Notes under the pieces: generated by a model
The model's input: the letters and a program-made list of their open reading frames with translations, nothing else
Told to the model about the DNA's origin: nothing
The model's database searches: none
In this document: one piece after another, positions 34,514 to 42,361 of the stretch
Position numbering within the stretch: position 1 is the stretch's first letter
Layout: each line of letters opens with the position of its first letter
Source of the DNA: Knoellia sp. S7-12
Lineage (GTDB): Bacteria > Actinomycetota > Actinomycetes > Actinomycetales > Dermatophilaceae
Direction of reading: 5' to 3'
Assembly: GCF_040518285.1 (NCBI RefSeq)
Contig: NZ_CP155449.1
Span: forward strand, 806,001-870,000
DNA length: 64,000 nucleotides
Program-made: the position numbers and the translations under genes

Positions 34514-36115
34514 CTAGCCGGCGTTGAGTGCGTCCTTGCCGCTGAGTTGCATCGTGAGGGCGAGTGCTGCGATGTCGTCAAGTTCGATGCGCAGGTCGGG
34601 GTTTCGTCCTTTGAGGCAGTGACGACAGGTCTGTGGTGGGTGACGGGTACTGCCGGGCGCAAATGCCAGGTATCCGGTCCCTGTGCAGGTTGAGCACGGT
34701 TGGTATCCGATCACGTGGATCCTTGCGTCCAAGGTTCCCAGCAGGTTTCGCATGGTGGTGTCGTCCGCTGCGGTGAGGTTCGTCGTGAGTGCGTCGATGA
34801 GGTGTTTGCGCATCATGGGGTCTGTTCCGACGGCGCGTCGGGTGATCTGTCGTTGCATGGTGGTGAGTTCGGCTGTGAGACGGGCGTGTTCGTCACGCAG
34901 GGGTGACAGAGCGGACGCCAGCGCGGACCCTGAGAAACCTTGCCCGCGGAGTGCACTTGCGTCGCGGCTGATTGCCCCCTCCACGTCGGCAACCCCCTGC
35001 ATGAGGCTTGCCACTGTTCGTGAGGCCTCGGAGTGTCGTCCCAGGCGCCTATCGGCGAGCGTCCCAAGCACGACTGGTTGCGCGATGAGCCTGGTGATCT
35101 CTTCTCGCACTGCGTGATCGGTGACGTCGCGGGAGATGTTGTGGCAGAGGTCGTGTCGCTCTGGATCGTGTCGGGGCAGGTAGTGCTTTCGGCACGAGTA
35201 GGTGGGGCGCCGGCTTCCGGCGGTGCGGCCCATGGCTGCGTCGCCGCACGGCATCTGCAGGAACCCCGAGAGCAGGTAGGGGCCTCGGGACTGCTGGGTG
35301 CGACGTCCACCGGCTTGCCAGCGGGCCCAGTTCGCGGTTTGCTCCGGGGTGAGCAGGGCCGGTACTGCGACGGCCGTCCCGGAGAAGTGCCACACGCCCG
35401 ACGCCGTGGAAAGGGGCTGGCGACGCCTGGCCCATCGACCCACCGACTCCGCTGTCCAGTGCGACCTCACGGGCGGCCGGTGATTCGCCTCGTTCAGGTA
35501 GTCGGCGACATCCTGCTGATCCCTTCCGAGAACCACCAGCTGTTCGTACATGGCGCGGATTGTTCGGGCGTCCTCGTCGTGGACTGCCAAGCGTTTGCCG
35601 CGACCATCGGGGGCCGGAACCACGCGGTAACCGAACGGAGGTGTGGAGGCGACGAAGCGACCCTCTACGGCGGCGTTGAGCCTCCCCTGCTTCGTGCGCT
35701 CCGCGATGCGGCGACGCTCCCAGCCGCCGATCACTCCAAGCACACCAGAGGTGAGGTCCCCGGCGGGCGTTGAGGTGTCCAAGCCTTCGTCAATCAGCAC
35801 CAGATGACAGCCGTGCCCGCGCAGCTCCTCAACCAAATTGAGCAGACCCAACGCGGACCTGGACACCCGGTCGATCTTCGTGGCGATGACCAGGTCGACG
35901 CCACCCCTGGAGACTTCCTGTCGAAGCGCATCAAGCCCGGGCCTGCTGGTCAGGGAACCAGAGACGCCCGCATCCACAAAATGGCCGACGTGCTCACCGC
36001 CCCGGGCTTGGACCGCGGCACTCAGTCGTGTCCGCTGATCCTCGAGCGAGGTCCCCGTGGATACCTGTTCAGCCGTGGACACCCTGGCGTAGGTGACGAT
36101 CCGATCTGTCCTCAC
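34514..36115 (-). CDS. Large serine recombinase (integrase type)
   Basis: 533 aa, GTG start. The resolvase domain opens IVTYARVSTAEQVSTGTSLE with the catalytic Ser in YARVST (about residue 12). GVDLVIATKIDRVSRSALGL holds the conserved DRxxR region and GVLGVIGGWERRRIAERTKQ ends the domain (about 120-145). The recombinase domain follows (PPFGYRV, QDVADYLNEANHRPPVRSHW). A zinc-ribbon (about 285-330) and coiled coil (about 370-430) come next. The tail adds a CxxC-x-CxxC type pair (CSTCTGTGYLAF, CRHC). Full length and intact. Such enzymes integrate and excise phages, conjugative elements and islands at defined att sites, usually lying at one element end. Here a truncated chromosomal gene begins ~245 bp beyond its start. 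Confidence 0.92.
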   Translation of the reverse strand: MRTDRIVTYARVSTAEQVSTGTSLEDQRTRLSAAVQARGGEHVGHFVDAGVSGSLTSRPGLDALRQEVSRGGVDLVIATKIDRVSRSALGLLNLVEELRGHGCHLVLIDEGLDTSTPAGDLTSGVLGVIGGWERRRIAERTKQGRLNAAVEGRFVASTPPFGYRVVPAPDGRGKRLAVHDEDARTIRAMYEQLVVLGRDQQDVADYLNEANHRPPVRSHWTAESVGRWARRRQPLSTASGVWHFSGTAVAVPALLTPEQTANWARWQAGGRRTQQSRGPYLLSGFLQMPCGDAAMGRTAGSRRPTYSCRKHYLPRHDPERHDLCHNISRDVTDHAVREEITRLIAQPVVLGTLADRRLGRHSEASRTVASLMQGVADVEGAISRDASALRGQGFSGSALASALSPLRDEHARLTAELTTMQRQITRRAVGTDPMMRKHLIDALTTNLTAADDTTMRNLLGTLDARIHVIGYQPCSTCTGTGYLAFAPGSTRHPPQTCRHCLKGRNPDLRIELDDIAALALTMQLSGKDALNAG

Positions 36116-36309
36116 GAAGCGCTCCGCAAAACCCGACGCCCGCTAGTGCGCTCCTCGAGCAGACTGACCAACAGATGGTCCAGCACCCGGGGATCATTCG
36201 CAGGGCGCAACACGACTGCAACCCGCACTTGAGGAACCACCCTCGCCTTAGCCTTCACAAGCTCCCAAAGCCGCCAAACGGTGAAGTTATGGACGGCAGG
36301 AAAGGCCAA
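36112..36309 (-). CDS. Small hypothetical protein upstream of the recombinase
   Basis: A 65-aa frame (TTG start) whose stop overlaps the recombinase start by 4 bp (GTGA), suggesting translational coupling. It is basic, with VWRLWELVKAKARVVPQVRV and DPRVLDHLLVSLLEERTSGR. No known domain is recognised. It might be an accessory DNA-binding or directionality factor, or simply chance coding. The rare start and lack of a ribosome site weaken the call. Confidence 0.35.
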   Translation of the reverse strand: MAFPAVHNFTVWRLWELVKAKARVVPQVRVAVVLRPANDPRVLDHLLVSLLEERTSGRRVLRSAS

Positions 36310-36359
36310 GCTCCGAATCCGTGTGAGGGGACGGCTGAGTACCTCTGTGACAGGGAGCG

Positions 36360-36467
36360 CTTGCCGCGTGTGCCTTCGCCGCCGTGCTCATGCTCGTCGT
36401 CAAGTCCGGCCCGGTGAAGTCGGCCCTGGCCAACGTCATCACCGCGGCTCTCGGCACGGGCACGTGA
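36360..36467 (+). pseudogene. C-terminal remnant of a DUF4244 (tad-locus pilin-like) gene
   Basis: The last 35 codons read LAACAFAAVLMLVVKSGPVK followed by SALANVITAALGTGT and stop. DUF4244 proteins of actinobacterial tad loci carry the motif AEYAVGTLAACAFAALL and a similar end, so only the second half of the small protein is present. Nothing upstream continues it: the sequence before 36360 belongs to the recombinase block. The stop overlaps the GTG of the TadE-like gene as in intact loci. It marks the junction of the inserted element. Confidence 0.75.
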
Positions 36468-36823
36468 TTCGAGGTCGACGCGACGAGTCCGGCATGGTCA
36501 CGGCGGAGATCGCCGTGGCCCTGCCGGCCCTCGTCCTGGTGCTGACCTTGGCGCTGGGTGCTGTCGCCGTGGTCACGGATCACCTGAGGTGCGTCGACGC
36601 GGCCCGGGTGGGTGCGCGGCTCCTCGCTCGGGGCGAGGATGCCGGTCGGGTGCGGAGCGAGGTGGCACGCCAGGCGCCCGACGGGGCAGACATCGGCCTC
36701 GACGTCGGCAGCGACTCGATCTCGGTCGAGGTGAGTGCCGATCCGCCGATGTTGCTCAGGGTCCTCGGCGTCAGCGCACGTCCTCGAGGTGTCGCCCACG
36801 CCGTGCCCGAAGCAGTGCCATGA
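36464..36823 (+). CDS. TadE-like pilus-assembly protein
   Basis: 119 aa from the GTG at 36464. A hydrophilic start DESGMVTAEIAVALPALVLV with the TadE-type E residue is followed by one membrane helix to about residue 40, then an extracytoplasmic domain ending VLGVSARPRGVAHAVPEAVP. Typical of the small TadE pseudopilin of actinobacterial Flp/tad clusters. The frame is open upstream, but the start overlapping the DUF4244 stop is the standard arrangement. ATGA overlap with the next gene. Its tail (from 36751) lies inside the duplicated segment. Confidence 0.82.
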   Translation: MIRGRRDESGMVTAEIAVALPALVLVLTLALGAVAVVTDHLRCVDAARVGARLLARGEDAGRVRSEVARQAPDGADIGLDVGSDSISVEVSADPPMLLRVLGVSARPRGVAHAVPEAVP

Positions 36824-37242
36824 GGCGGCATGGCTTGGTGCACGCTCGGTTGGCGCCGTGTGGTGTGAGAGCGACAGAGCGTCAGCGCGAAAGAGGCTCC
36901 GGAACAGTCCTTGTTGTGGCGGCCATCGGGGTCCTGCTCGTCCTGGTCACCGCTGGACTCCACCTCGGTGCGGCTGCGACCGCCGCTCACCGCGCTCGCT
37001 CCGCTGCTGACCTGGCCGCCCTCGCCGGTGCGAGCGCGATCCAGCAAGGAGGAGTCGACGCGTGTGCGCGGGCGTCAGCAGTGGCGGGACGCAACCAAGC
37101 GCAGGTCCTCGAGTGCTCCCTGGGGGTGGGCGAGTCAGTCTCTGTGCGGGTGTCCACGGCCGTGTCGGGCCGATGGCCCGGCGTGCCGGATCGAGCCATC
37201 GCCTCCGCCCGTGCCGGACCGGCCGATGCCGCGCCCGAGTGA
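36820..37242 (+). CDS. TadG-like / helicase-secretion-neighbourhood TadE-like protein
   Basis: 140 aa. RERGSGTVLVVAAIGVLLVL (about residues 20-39) is the single N-terminal membrane anchor. AAHRARSAADLAALAGASAI (about 53-72) is the conserved TadG/TadE-like stretch, with two Cys (ACAR, LECS) later. ATG overlaps the tadE stop. In many actinobacteria this gene lies beside a DECH-box helicase; here the helicase is 9 kb away beyond an insertion. Intact copy; the second copy at 45112 is broken. Confidence 0.85.
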   Translation: MRRHGLVHARLAPCGVRATERQRERGSGTVLVVAAIGVLLVLVTAGLHLGAAATAAHRARSAADLAALAGASAIQQGGVDACARASAVAGRNQAQVLECSLGVGESVSVRVSTAVSGRWPGVPDRAIASARAGPADAAPE

Positions 37243-37400
37243 GCACCCTGATCACGCTCTCGACCCTGCAACCTTGCTCGAACCCTGTTCGCACTCCTTG
37301 GCCGGCGGCCCCAGGGTGCCGACCGCGATCGGCCTCGCATGCACACAGACGCGGTTGGTCTCGCTGTGCGCGGTGAGCGTCAGCCCGCGCAGAAGTGGAA

Positions 37401-37439
37401 CGCCCGGCACGGCATCATCAGCTGATGCCATGCCGGGCG
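37401..37439. terminator. Hairpin terminator of the tad operon (repeat copy 1)
   Basis: CGCCCGGCA-C-GGCATCA, loop TCAGC, then TGATGCC-A-TGCCGGGCG: a 9-bp plus 7-bp stem with one mismatch. No T-run follows, as is common in actinobacteria. The identical hairpin is present in copy 2. Confidence 0.7.
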
Positions 37440-37454
37440 AAGGTCCTCGGGGTG

Positions 37455-37839
37455 GCCCCACCGTGAGGGGCGGGGTTCCACTTTGCGCATCGGCAGCGGT
37501 CAAGATTTGGGTGGCGCCCTCCCCGCCAGGCTGTGGCGGCGACTTAACGTCGCGGATGCGTTAGGCCGGTCAAGTTAGGGCTGAGGTGACTCGGCTGCCA
37601 CGGTAGTTATCGCACTCACTAGATACTCGATAACTCATGTGAAGGAGCGATCCCCGTGATCGGTTTCATCGTTGCCGGTTCGGGTTCGTTGGGGCGCACC
37701 TATGCGGCGGATCGAGATCCAGACCACGACGGGAAGAGTTCGGATGCAGATGGGCCCTTGCCTCTTGTGGCTCGAAGTCGGGAGCCGTATGTTGCATAGA
37801 CTGTGACCTGCGTCACTGTCGCCTGGCAGGAGGTTTCCA
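37455..37839. other. Gene-poor stretch between repeat copy 1 and the Fe-S protein gene
   Basis: Contains one possible 47-codon frame (37656-37799): GTG with GAAGGAG at 37641-37647, reading VIGFIVAGSGSLGRTYAADR and then a Asp/Gly-rich tail. The first eight residues resemble the start of GlsB/YeaQ membrane proteins, but the rest does not, so it may be a truncated remnant. The right end holds a GTGAC-N4-GTCAC palindrome. No other feature recognised. Confidence 0.4.
37802..37817. promoter_or_regulatory. CRP/FNR-type palindrome before the Fe-S protein gene
   Basis: TGTGA-CCTGCG-TCACT, matching the CRP/GlxR consensus TGTGA-N6-TCACA at nine of ten positions. It lies 23 bp upstream of the ATG at 37840, close to where a promoter -10 would be (CATAGA at 37795-37800), so a bound factor would probably repress or compete. 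A nearly identical site precedes the pyrophosphatase gene. Confidence 0.55.
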
Positions 37840-39213
37840 ATGACCCAGCTGGACGGGCCGGGTGCATCGGACCCAGTGTCGGTGCCGTTCACTCCCGGCA
37901 TGCGTGACAATCCGGAAGAGCTGGCGGCCATCCCCGACGAGATCGTCCGCGCGCACGTGCTGCCGCCTGGGCCGACTCGGTCGCAGGAGTTCAGCGAGCA
38001 GTGGCGCAATGCGGCATACAGCTGCTTCTCTTCGGGTCATAAGTTCTGCCGTGAGGTGTGCCCGGTGACTCAGGTGACCCGCAACGAGTCGTGGACGCCG
38101 ACAGCTTTCCACGCCAACGTCGTGGCGATGGACAAGGGCGAGATGACGATCGAGGAGATCGCTGCTGACTATGTGAACTGCACCCAGTGCGGCGCCTGTG
38201 AGCTTCGCTGCCCGAATACGCTGTTCACTGGCGACTTCTACCGCTTCCGGACGCGCACAGTCGACGTGGTCAAGGCGGTGCGGGCGTTCGCTGTCGAGAG
38301 CGGAGTGCACCAGCCGGCATGGCAGTCCTGGAACGAGCGCACCGACGAGCGCAGCCACGAGCCGGTGCTGGGCCAGACCGCGGTGAGCCAAGAGCACGTG
38401 CGCGACTGGTCCGACGGGCTCGACCTGCCGATCGGCGGCGAGACAGTGCTGTTCGTCGACTGCGAGGCTGCGTTCTACCGCACCTCCGTCCCCCGTGCTG
38501 TTGCCCAGATCCTGCAACTGGCGGGCTATGAGTTCGGGCTGATGGGCAACCAGTGGTGCTGCGGGGGCCCGGCCGCTGAGATGGGATACGTCGACCAGGC
38601 CAAGCGCTTCGCCCAGCACAACCTCGACGATTGGCGCTCGACGGGAACCAAGCGCTTGCTCGTGCTCGATCCGCACGACTACATCTCCTTCACCGAGGAC
38701 TACCCGAAGTACTTCGGCGCCGACTTCGACATCGAGGTTGTGCTCGTCGTGGAACTGTTCGCCGAGTTGATTCGTGAGGGAAAGCTGACCCCGCGAGTGC
38801 CCGTCGAACGCGCGATCACATACCACGACCCATGTCGGCTCAACAAGCGCAAGGGCATCTGGAAGGAGCCGCGCGAGATCCTTCGCTCGATCCCCGGTCT
38901 CGACTTCAAGGACGTCGACCGAGTGACGCAGTGGTCCTACTGCTCCGGCGGCGGGGGCGGTCTGCCGGTCGAGAAACCTGAGCTCACCGCGGCGATCTCG
39001 GCCAGTCGGCTCGAGAATGCGGCGCGCCTCGACGTGGACACGCTGGTCAGCGCCTGTCCCTGGTCGGAACGGCCACTCGGCGAGGCGGGCGAGGCGGCGG
39101 ACATCGACGTGGTCGACATCCACGAGATGCTGGCCGAGTCGCTCGGGATCGAGGTCGGCGGCTCGCGCGGTGGTTCCGAGGGTTCGGGCGCCCGTGGGGG
39201 TGACCGGTCATGA
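37840..39213 (+). CDS. Fe-S subunit with two CCG domains (GlpC/LldE/HdrD-like)
   Basis: 457 aa. N-terminal ferredoxin-like 2[4Fe-4S] region: GHKFCREVCPVTQVTRNESW (about residues 67-86) and YVNCTQCGACELRCPNTLF (about 109-127). The C-terminal half has two cysteine-rich CCG domains: NQWCCGGPAAEMGY (about 240), YHDPCRLNKR (about 328), YCSGGGGGLPVEKPE (about 367) and LVSACPWSER (about 397). The second motif reads CSGGGGG rather than CCG. Such subunits pass electrons from an FAD dehydrogenase to quinone or another carrier. GGAGG at 37829-37833 before the ATG. It overlaps the FAD subunit gene by 4 bp, so the two form a complex like D-lactate or glycolate dehydrogenase. Confidence 0.88.
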   Translation: MTQLDGPGASDPVSVPFTPGMRDNPEELAAIPDEIVRAHVLPPGPTRSQEFSEQWRNAAYSCFSSGHKFCREVCPVTQVTRNESWTPTAFHANVVAMDKGEMTIEEIAADYVNCTQCGACELRCPNTLFTGDFYRFRTRTVDVVKAVRAFAVESGVHQPAWQSWNERTDERSHEPVLGQTAVSQEHVRDWSDGLDLPIGGETVLFVDCEAAFYRTSVPRAVAQILQLAGYEFGLMGNQWCCGGPAAEMGYVDQAKRFAQHNLDDWRSTGTKRLLVLDPHDYISFTEDYPKYFGADFDIEVVLVVELFAELIREGKLTPRVPVERAITYHDPCRLNKRKGIWKEPREILRSIPGLDFKDVDRVTQWSYCSGGGGGLPVEKPELTAAISASRLENAARLDVDTLVSACPWSERPLGEAGEAADIDVVDIHEMLAESLGIEVGGSRGGSEGSGARGGDRS

Positions 39214-40721
39214 CGATCGCGGTCGAACGCCTCGACGAGCTCGTTACTGCACTGCGTACCGTCCTGCGCGACGAGCAGATCCTCACCTCCAAGCCGGACC
39301 GCTACAACCGGGCGCGTGTCCCGGCACCGTTCCCGGTGCACCGCTGGTCCGAGCGACTGCCTGACCTCGCGGTGCTGCCAACCAGCACCGAAGAGGTGGC
39401 CGGGGTCGTCAGGATCGCCAACGACCTGCGCGTGCCCGTCGTACCCCGCGACGGCGGCACTGGCCTCACGGACGGCGCCGTACCCCTGCGCGGGGGCATC
39501 GTCGTCGACGTCAAACGGATGAACGCCATCAAGGAGCTCGACCTTGCCAACCGGACTGTCACGGTCGGCACCGGCATCAACATGCTCAAGCTCAACGAGC
39601 AGCTCGCCCGGCACGGGCTGTTCTACCCCGATGACCCGGCGTCCTACCCGTGCTCACTGGTCGGCGGACGCATCGGCACCAGCGGTTGGTCACTCATTGG
39701 TTCGCGCTATGGGCACACCCGCGACCTAGTGCTCAGCTTCGACCACGTGCTCCCGACCGGCGAGGTGATGCACGTCGGCGACGGCGTCGGACACAAGGTC
39801 AGCAAGTCCTCGAGCGGCTACCAGCTCAAACACCTGTTCATGGGACACCAGGGCACGCTCGGCATCGCCACCGCGGCCACCCTCAAACTGTTCCCCAAGC
39901 CGGAGGCGGAGCTCTCGCCATTCTGGGCATTCGACAACTACGACGACGCCTACGCCTGCGTCGGTGCGCTCGCCCGCGCCGGGGCCGCGACCTTCGCGGG
40001 GGCGGTGCTCTTCGACGAGTGGAAGGTTGCCTACCTCCGCCGCGACGACGAGGCCTACATCCCCCAGCCCGGCGACGTGCGGGCCCTGGTGTGCGCGGTG
40101 ATGTACGGCTACGAGGACGAGGTCAGGCCCGCCGGTAAGCGGCTGTTCCGGATCGCGAAGGAGCACGGGGCCCGCTACCTGGGCGACGAGATCTCACAGG
40201 GCGACTGGGCTGCGCGGCACGACCGCTATGCCACACCGCTGCACGGTCGCACCAAGGCCGGTCAGGTGGTGCCGATGAGCTGGCACTGCGAGGACGCGGC
40301 GATCAACTACACCGATCTCCCGTCGGTGACGAAGTCATGGCACGAGATCGTCGCGGACCTGCGCCGTCGTACCGACGTGTTCGACGACTGGGGCATGTTT
40401 GCCTACACCTCGGGCAGTACCGGCGTGGACTACCTCACTGAGATCGACGTGGGCATCTGGGAGCAACAGCTCGACGACCGGGCGTGGGAGATGTGGGTCA
40501 AGGCCAAGCGTGACCTCGCTGCCGTGGCACTGGCGCACCACGGCTCGATCAGCGCGTGCCACGGCTCGTGTCGCGAGGGCGAGGTCGATCTGGTGCCCGA
40601 CGAGCTCGGCCGCGGCTTCGACGTGATGCTCGACATCAAGCGCGCGCTCGACCCGAACAACATCATGAACCCAGGGAAGTACCTGCTCGACCGGGCCTAC
40701 GAGGCAGGAACCCGATCATGA
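39210..40721 (+). CDS. FAD-linked 2-hydroxyacid dehydrogenase (GlcD/D-lactate dehydrogenase type)
   Basis: 503 aa. FAD-binding PCMH domain: PDLAVLPTSTEEVAGVVRIA (about residues 50-69), VVPRDGGTGLTDGAVPLRGG (about 75-94, FAD diphosphate loop) and GRIGTSGWSLIGSRYGHTRD (about 150-169). The FAD-oxidase C-terminal domain ends with the classic DPNNIMNPGKYL (about 483-494). Oxidises a 2-hydroxyacid (D-lactate, glycolate, 2-hydroxyglutarate type) and passes electrons to the Fe-S protein. The start overlaps the upstream stop and the next small gene overlaps its own stop, so stoichiometric production is likely. The alternative, alkyldihydroxyacetone-phosphate-synthase-like activity, is possible for this fold. 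Confidence 0.9.
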   Translation: MTIAVERLDELVTALRTVLRDEQILTSKPDRYNRARVPAPFPVHRWSERLPDLAVLPTSTEEVAGVVRIANDLRVPVVPRDGGTGLTDGAVPLRGGIVVDVKRMNAIKELDLANRTVTVGTGINMLKLNEQLARHGLFYPDDPASYPCSLVGGRIGTSGWSLIGSRYGHTRDLVLSFDHVLPTGEVMHVGDGVGHKVSKSSSGYQLKHLFMGHQGTLGIATAATLKLFPKPEAELSPFWAFDNYDDAYACVGALARAGAATFAGAVLFDEWKVAYLRRDDEAYIPQPGDVRALVCAVMYGYEDEVRPAGKRLFRIAKEHGARYLGDEISQGDWAARHDRYATPLHGRTKAGQVVPMSWHCEDAAINYTDLPSVTKSWHEIVADLRRRTDVFDDWGMFAYTSGSTGVDYLTEIDVGIWEQQLDDRAWEMWVKAKRDLAAVALAHHGSISACHGSCREGEVDLVPDELGRGFDVMLDIKRALDPNNIMNPGKYLLDRAYEAGTRS

Positions 40722-41014
40722 GCGATGACGCCGCGGGCCTGCCGATCGGCTTCCGCTACGACGAGCAGTACACGCCGCCGCGTCCCGAACGCGTCTCGAA
40801 CGTCGCCATTACCACCCATCCGCACCTCTTCGAGGTCGACCCGCGGTTGATGGAGCGCTGGGTGCTGCAGCAGGAGTTCCCCAACTGGGACAGCCTGAGG
40901 ATCATGAACGCCCGGGGGGATCACCTCGAGTGGATGCACCGGCACTTCGCCTCCAAGGTCATGGCGGGTTCGAAGCTGCTGGCCGAGGTCGAGACCGAGG
41001 ACGGTGGAGCGTGA
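40718..41014 (+). CDS. 98-aa protein of unknown function, third member of the dehydrogenase operon
   Basis: Start at 40718 overlaps the FAD-subunit stop (ATGA). Visible features: GFRYDEQYTPPRPERVSNVA, DPRLMERWVLQQEFPNWDSL, and MHRHFASKVMAGSKLLAEVE, giving an acidic-basic mixed protein with one or two helices, no Cys and no membrane segment. I do not recognise a family. Tight coupling suggests an assembly factor or small subunit of the Fe-S/FAD complex. The frame extends upstream inside the FAD gene, but that part is shadow. Confidence 0.7.
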   Translation: MSDDAAGLPIGFRYDEQYTPPRPERVSNVAITTHPHLFEVDPRLMERWVLQQEFPNWDSLRIMNARGDHLEWMHRHFASKVMAGSKLLAEVETEDGGA

Positions 41015-41070
41015 CCGCGCTGGCCCCGGAGAACGAACCCTGAACGTCCGAGTTTCGAGAAGGAGTCAAG

Positions 41071-42120
41071 ATGAAATTCAGTTACGCAATGCTGGCGGAC
41101 TACCCGCTGGTCGAGTCCCTGTCCTCGATCAAGAAGGCAGACGAGCTCGGCTTCTACGCCGTCTACGCCGCGGACGAGACCTGGCACAAGGACCTCTGGC
41201 TCCTGTTCGCCGCGGCGGCCGCGCAGACCAGCCAGATCCGGATGGGGCCCAGCGTGTCGGGCGTTGTGCTGCGTGAGCCGACCCTGATCGCGCAGGCAGC
41301 CGCCACACTGGACGAGCTGACCGGTGGGCGGGCGGAGGTCGCGGTGTCGAGCGGGAACTTCGGCCTGCTCGCGGAGTACAACATCGACTGGGCCGAGACG
41401 AAGCCGCTCTCGCGGGTCAAGGAAGCGGTCCACGTCATCCGGACCCTGCTCGACGAGGGCGCCATCACCTTCGACGGCGAGTTCTTCAAGTACAGCGGCC
41501 TGTTCACCTTCGCCCGGCCGGTGCAGGAGCGGCTGCCGGTCAAAATGGGCGCGATGCGCGGACCGAAGTCGTTCGAAGCGGCTGCGGAGTTTTCCGACGG
41601 TTGCCACCATGCGCTCAGCTACACCCGCGAGGCCTATGACTACATGATCAAGCACTGCACGATCGGCGCCGAGCGCGCAGGCAAGAACGTGCAAGATCTC
41701 GATCTCGGCGCCTGGATCGTCTTCTCCGTTGCCGAGGACGGCGCCGTGGCCAAGGACGCCGCTCGCAGCATGGTCGGCCTCTACGCCTCCGCGATGCCGC
41801 ACGAGCAGCTTCAACGTAACGGCGTCGACCCCGCGGAGGTGGCGCCAATCATCGAGGCAATCGGGGCCGGCGACATGGCCAAGGGCATCGAGCTGACAAC
41901 CCCCGACCTCGCGGAGCGCCTGTCCGTGGCGGGAACCCCGGAGGAGTGCGTCGAGAAGATGCAGGACGAGATCGGGGCCGCCGGCGTCAACCACCTGATC
42001 CTGGCCATCACGGACAAGGCGCTGGTGAAGGCTCTTATGGGACGCGAGATCGAGGGAGTTCCCGACGTCAACACCCAGCTGCAGCTCGTCCACGACAGGG
42101 TCATGCCTGCCTTCGCCTGA
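41071..42120 (+). CDS. LLM-class (F420-dependent type) oxidoreductase
   Basis: 349-aa luciferase-like TIM barrel. KFSYAMLADYPLVESLSSIK, ADELGFYAVYAADETWHKDL (about residues 23-42), PSVSGVVLREPTLIAQAAAT (about 69-88) and GGRAEVAVSSGNFGLL (about 92-107) fit the F420-dependent branch that includes methylenetetrahydromethanopterin-reductase-like proteins and F420-linked dehydrogenases rather than FMN monooxygenases. AGAAGGAG lies 6 bp before the ATG. It follows the dehydrogenase operon by 56 bp and precedes fbiC, which makes F420, by 241 bp. Substrate unknown. Confidence 0.87.
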   Translation: MKFSYAMLADYPLVESLSSIKKADELGFYAVYAADETWHKDLWLLFAAAAAQTSQIRMGPSVSGVVLREPTLIAQAAATLDELTGGRAEVAVSSGNFGLLAEYNIDWAETKPLSRVKEAVHVIRTLLDEGAITFDGEFFKYSGLFTFARPVQERLPVKMGAMRGPKSFEAAAEFSDGCHHALSYTREAYDYMIKHCTIGAERAGKNVQDLDLGAWIVFSVAEDGAVAKDAARSMVGLYASAMPHEQLQRNGVDPAEVAPIIEAIGAGDMAKGIELTTPDLAERLSVAGTPEECVEKMQDEIGAAGVNHLILAITDKALVKALMGREIEGVPDVNTQLQLVHDRVMPAFA

Positions 42121-42361
42121 TCTGCCGGGTGTTCTTTTCCGTCAAGTGGGGAAGGGTGAGGCGCCGCCTCGCTGGGTGCTTGGAGCCGCCTCGTCGTTCA
42201 CCGGATGCGCCGGGGGCGCCTGTTGTGGTCGCCGCGCATCGCTGCTACGAGCTAGAGCGTGTCTGCTAAAGGTTGGCGCGATGGTGATCCTGAACCACCG
42301 AGCAAACCATTGACAGACATGCCGGGGCGGTTCACACGAGACAGGTGCTTGGAGAGGTCGG

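Larger units (their letters stand above)
36751..37454 (+). repeat. Direct repeat copy 1 (about 0.7 kb; TadE tail, TadG-like gene, terminator)
   Basis: This segment recurs at 45043-45644, 8292 bp downstream in the same orientation. Over the shared length only scattered single-base differences are seen (for example CTCGGCGTC versus CTCGGTGTC at the left). Copy 2 has lost about 102 bp in its second half plus 1 bp inside the TadG-like frame. Copy 1 keeps intact reading frames and joins the intact tadE, so it is the ancestral copy. Confidence 0.92.

Noticed and set aside
36100..36480. tRNA gene as the recombinase attachment site
   Set aside because: No cloverleaf could be drawn; the boundary instead falls inside the DUF4244 coding sequence, as expected for a serine recombinase.
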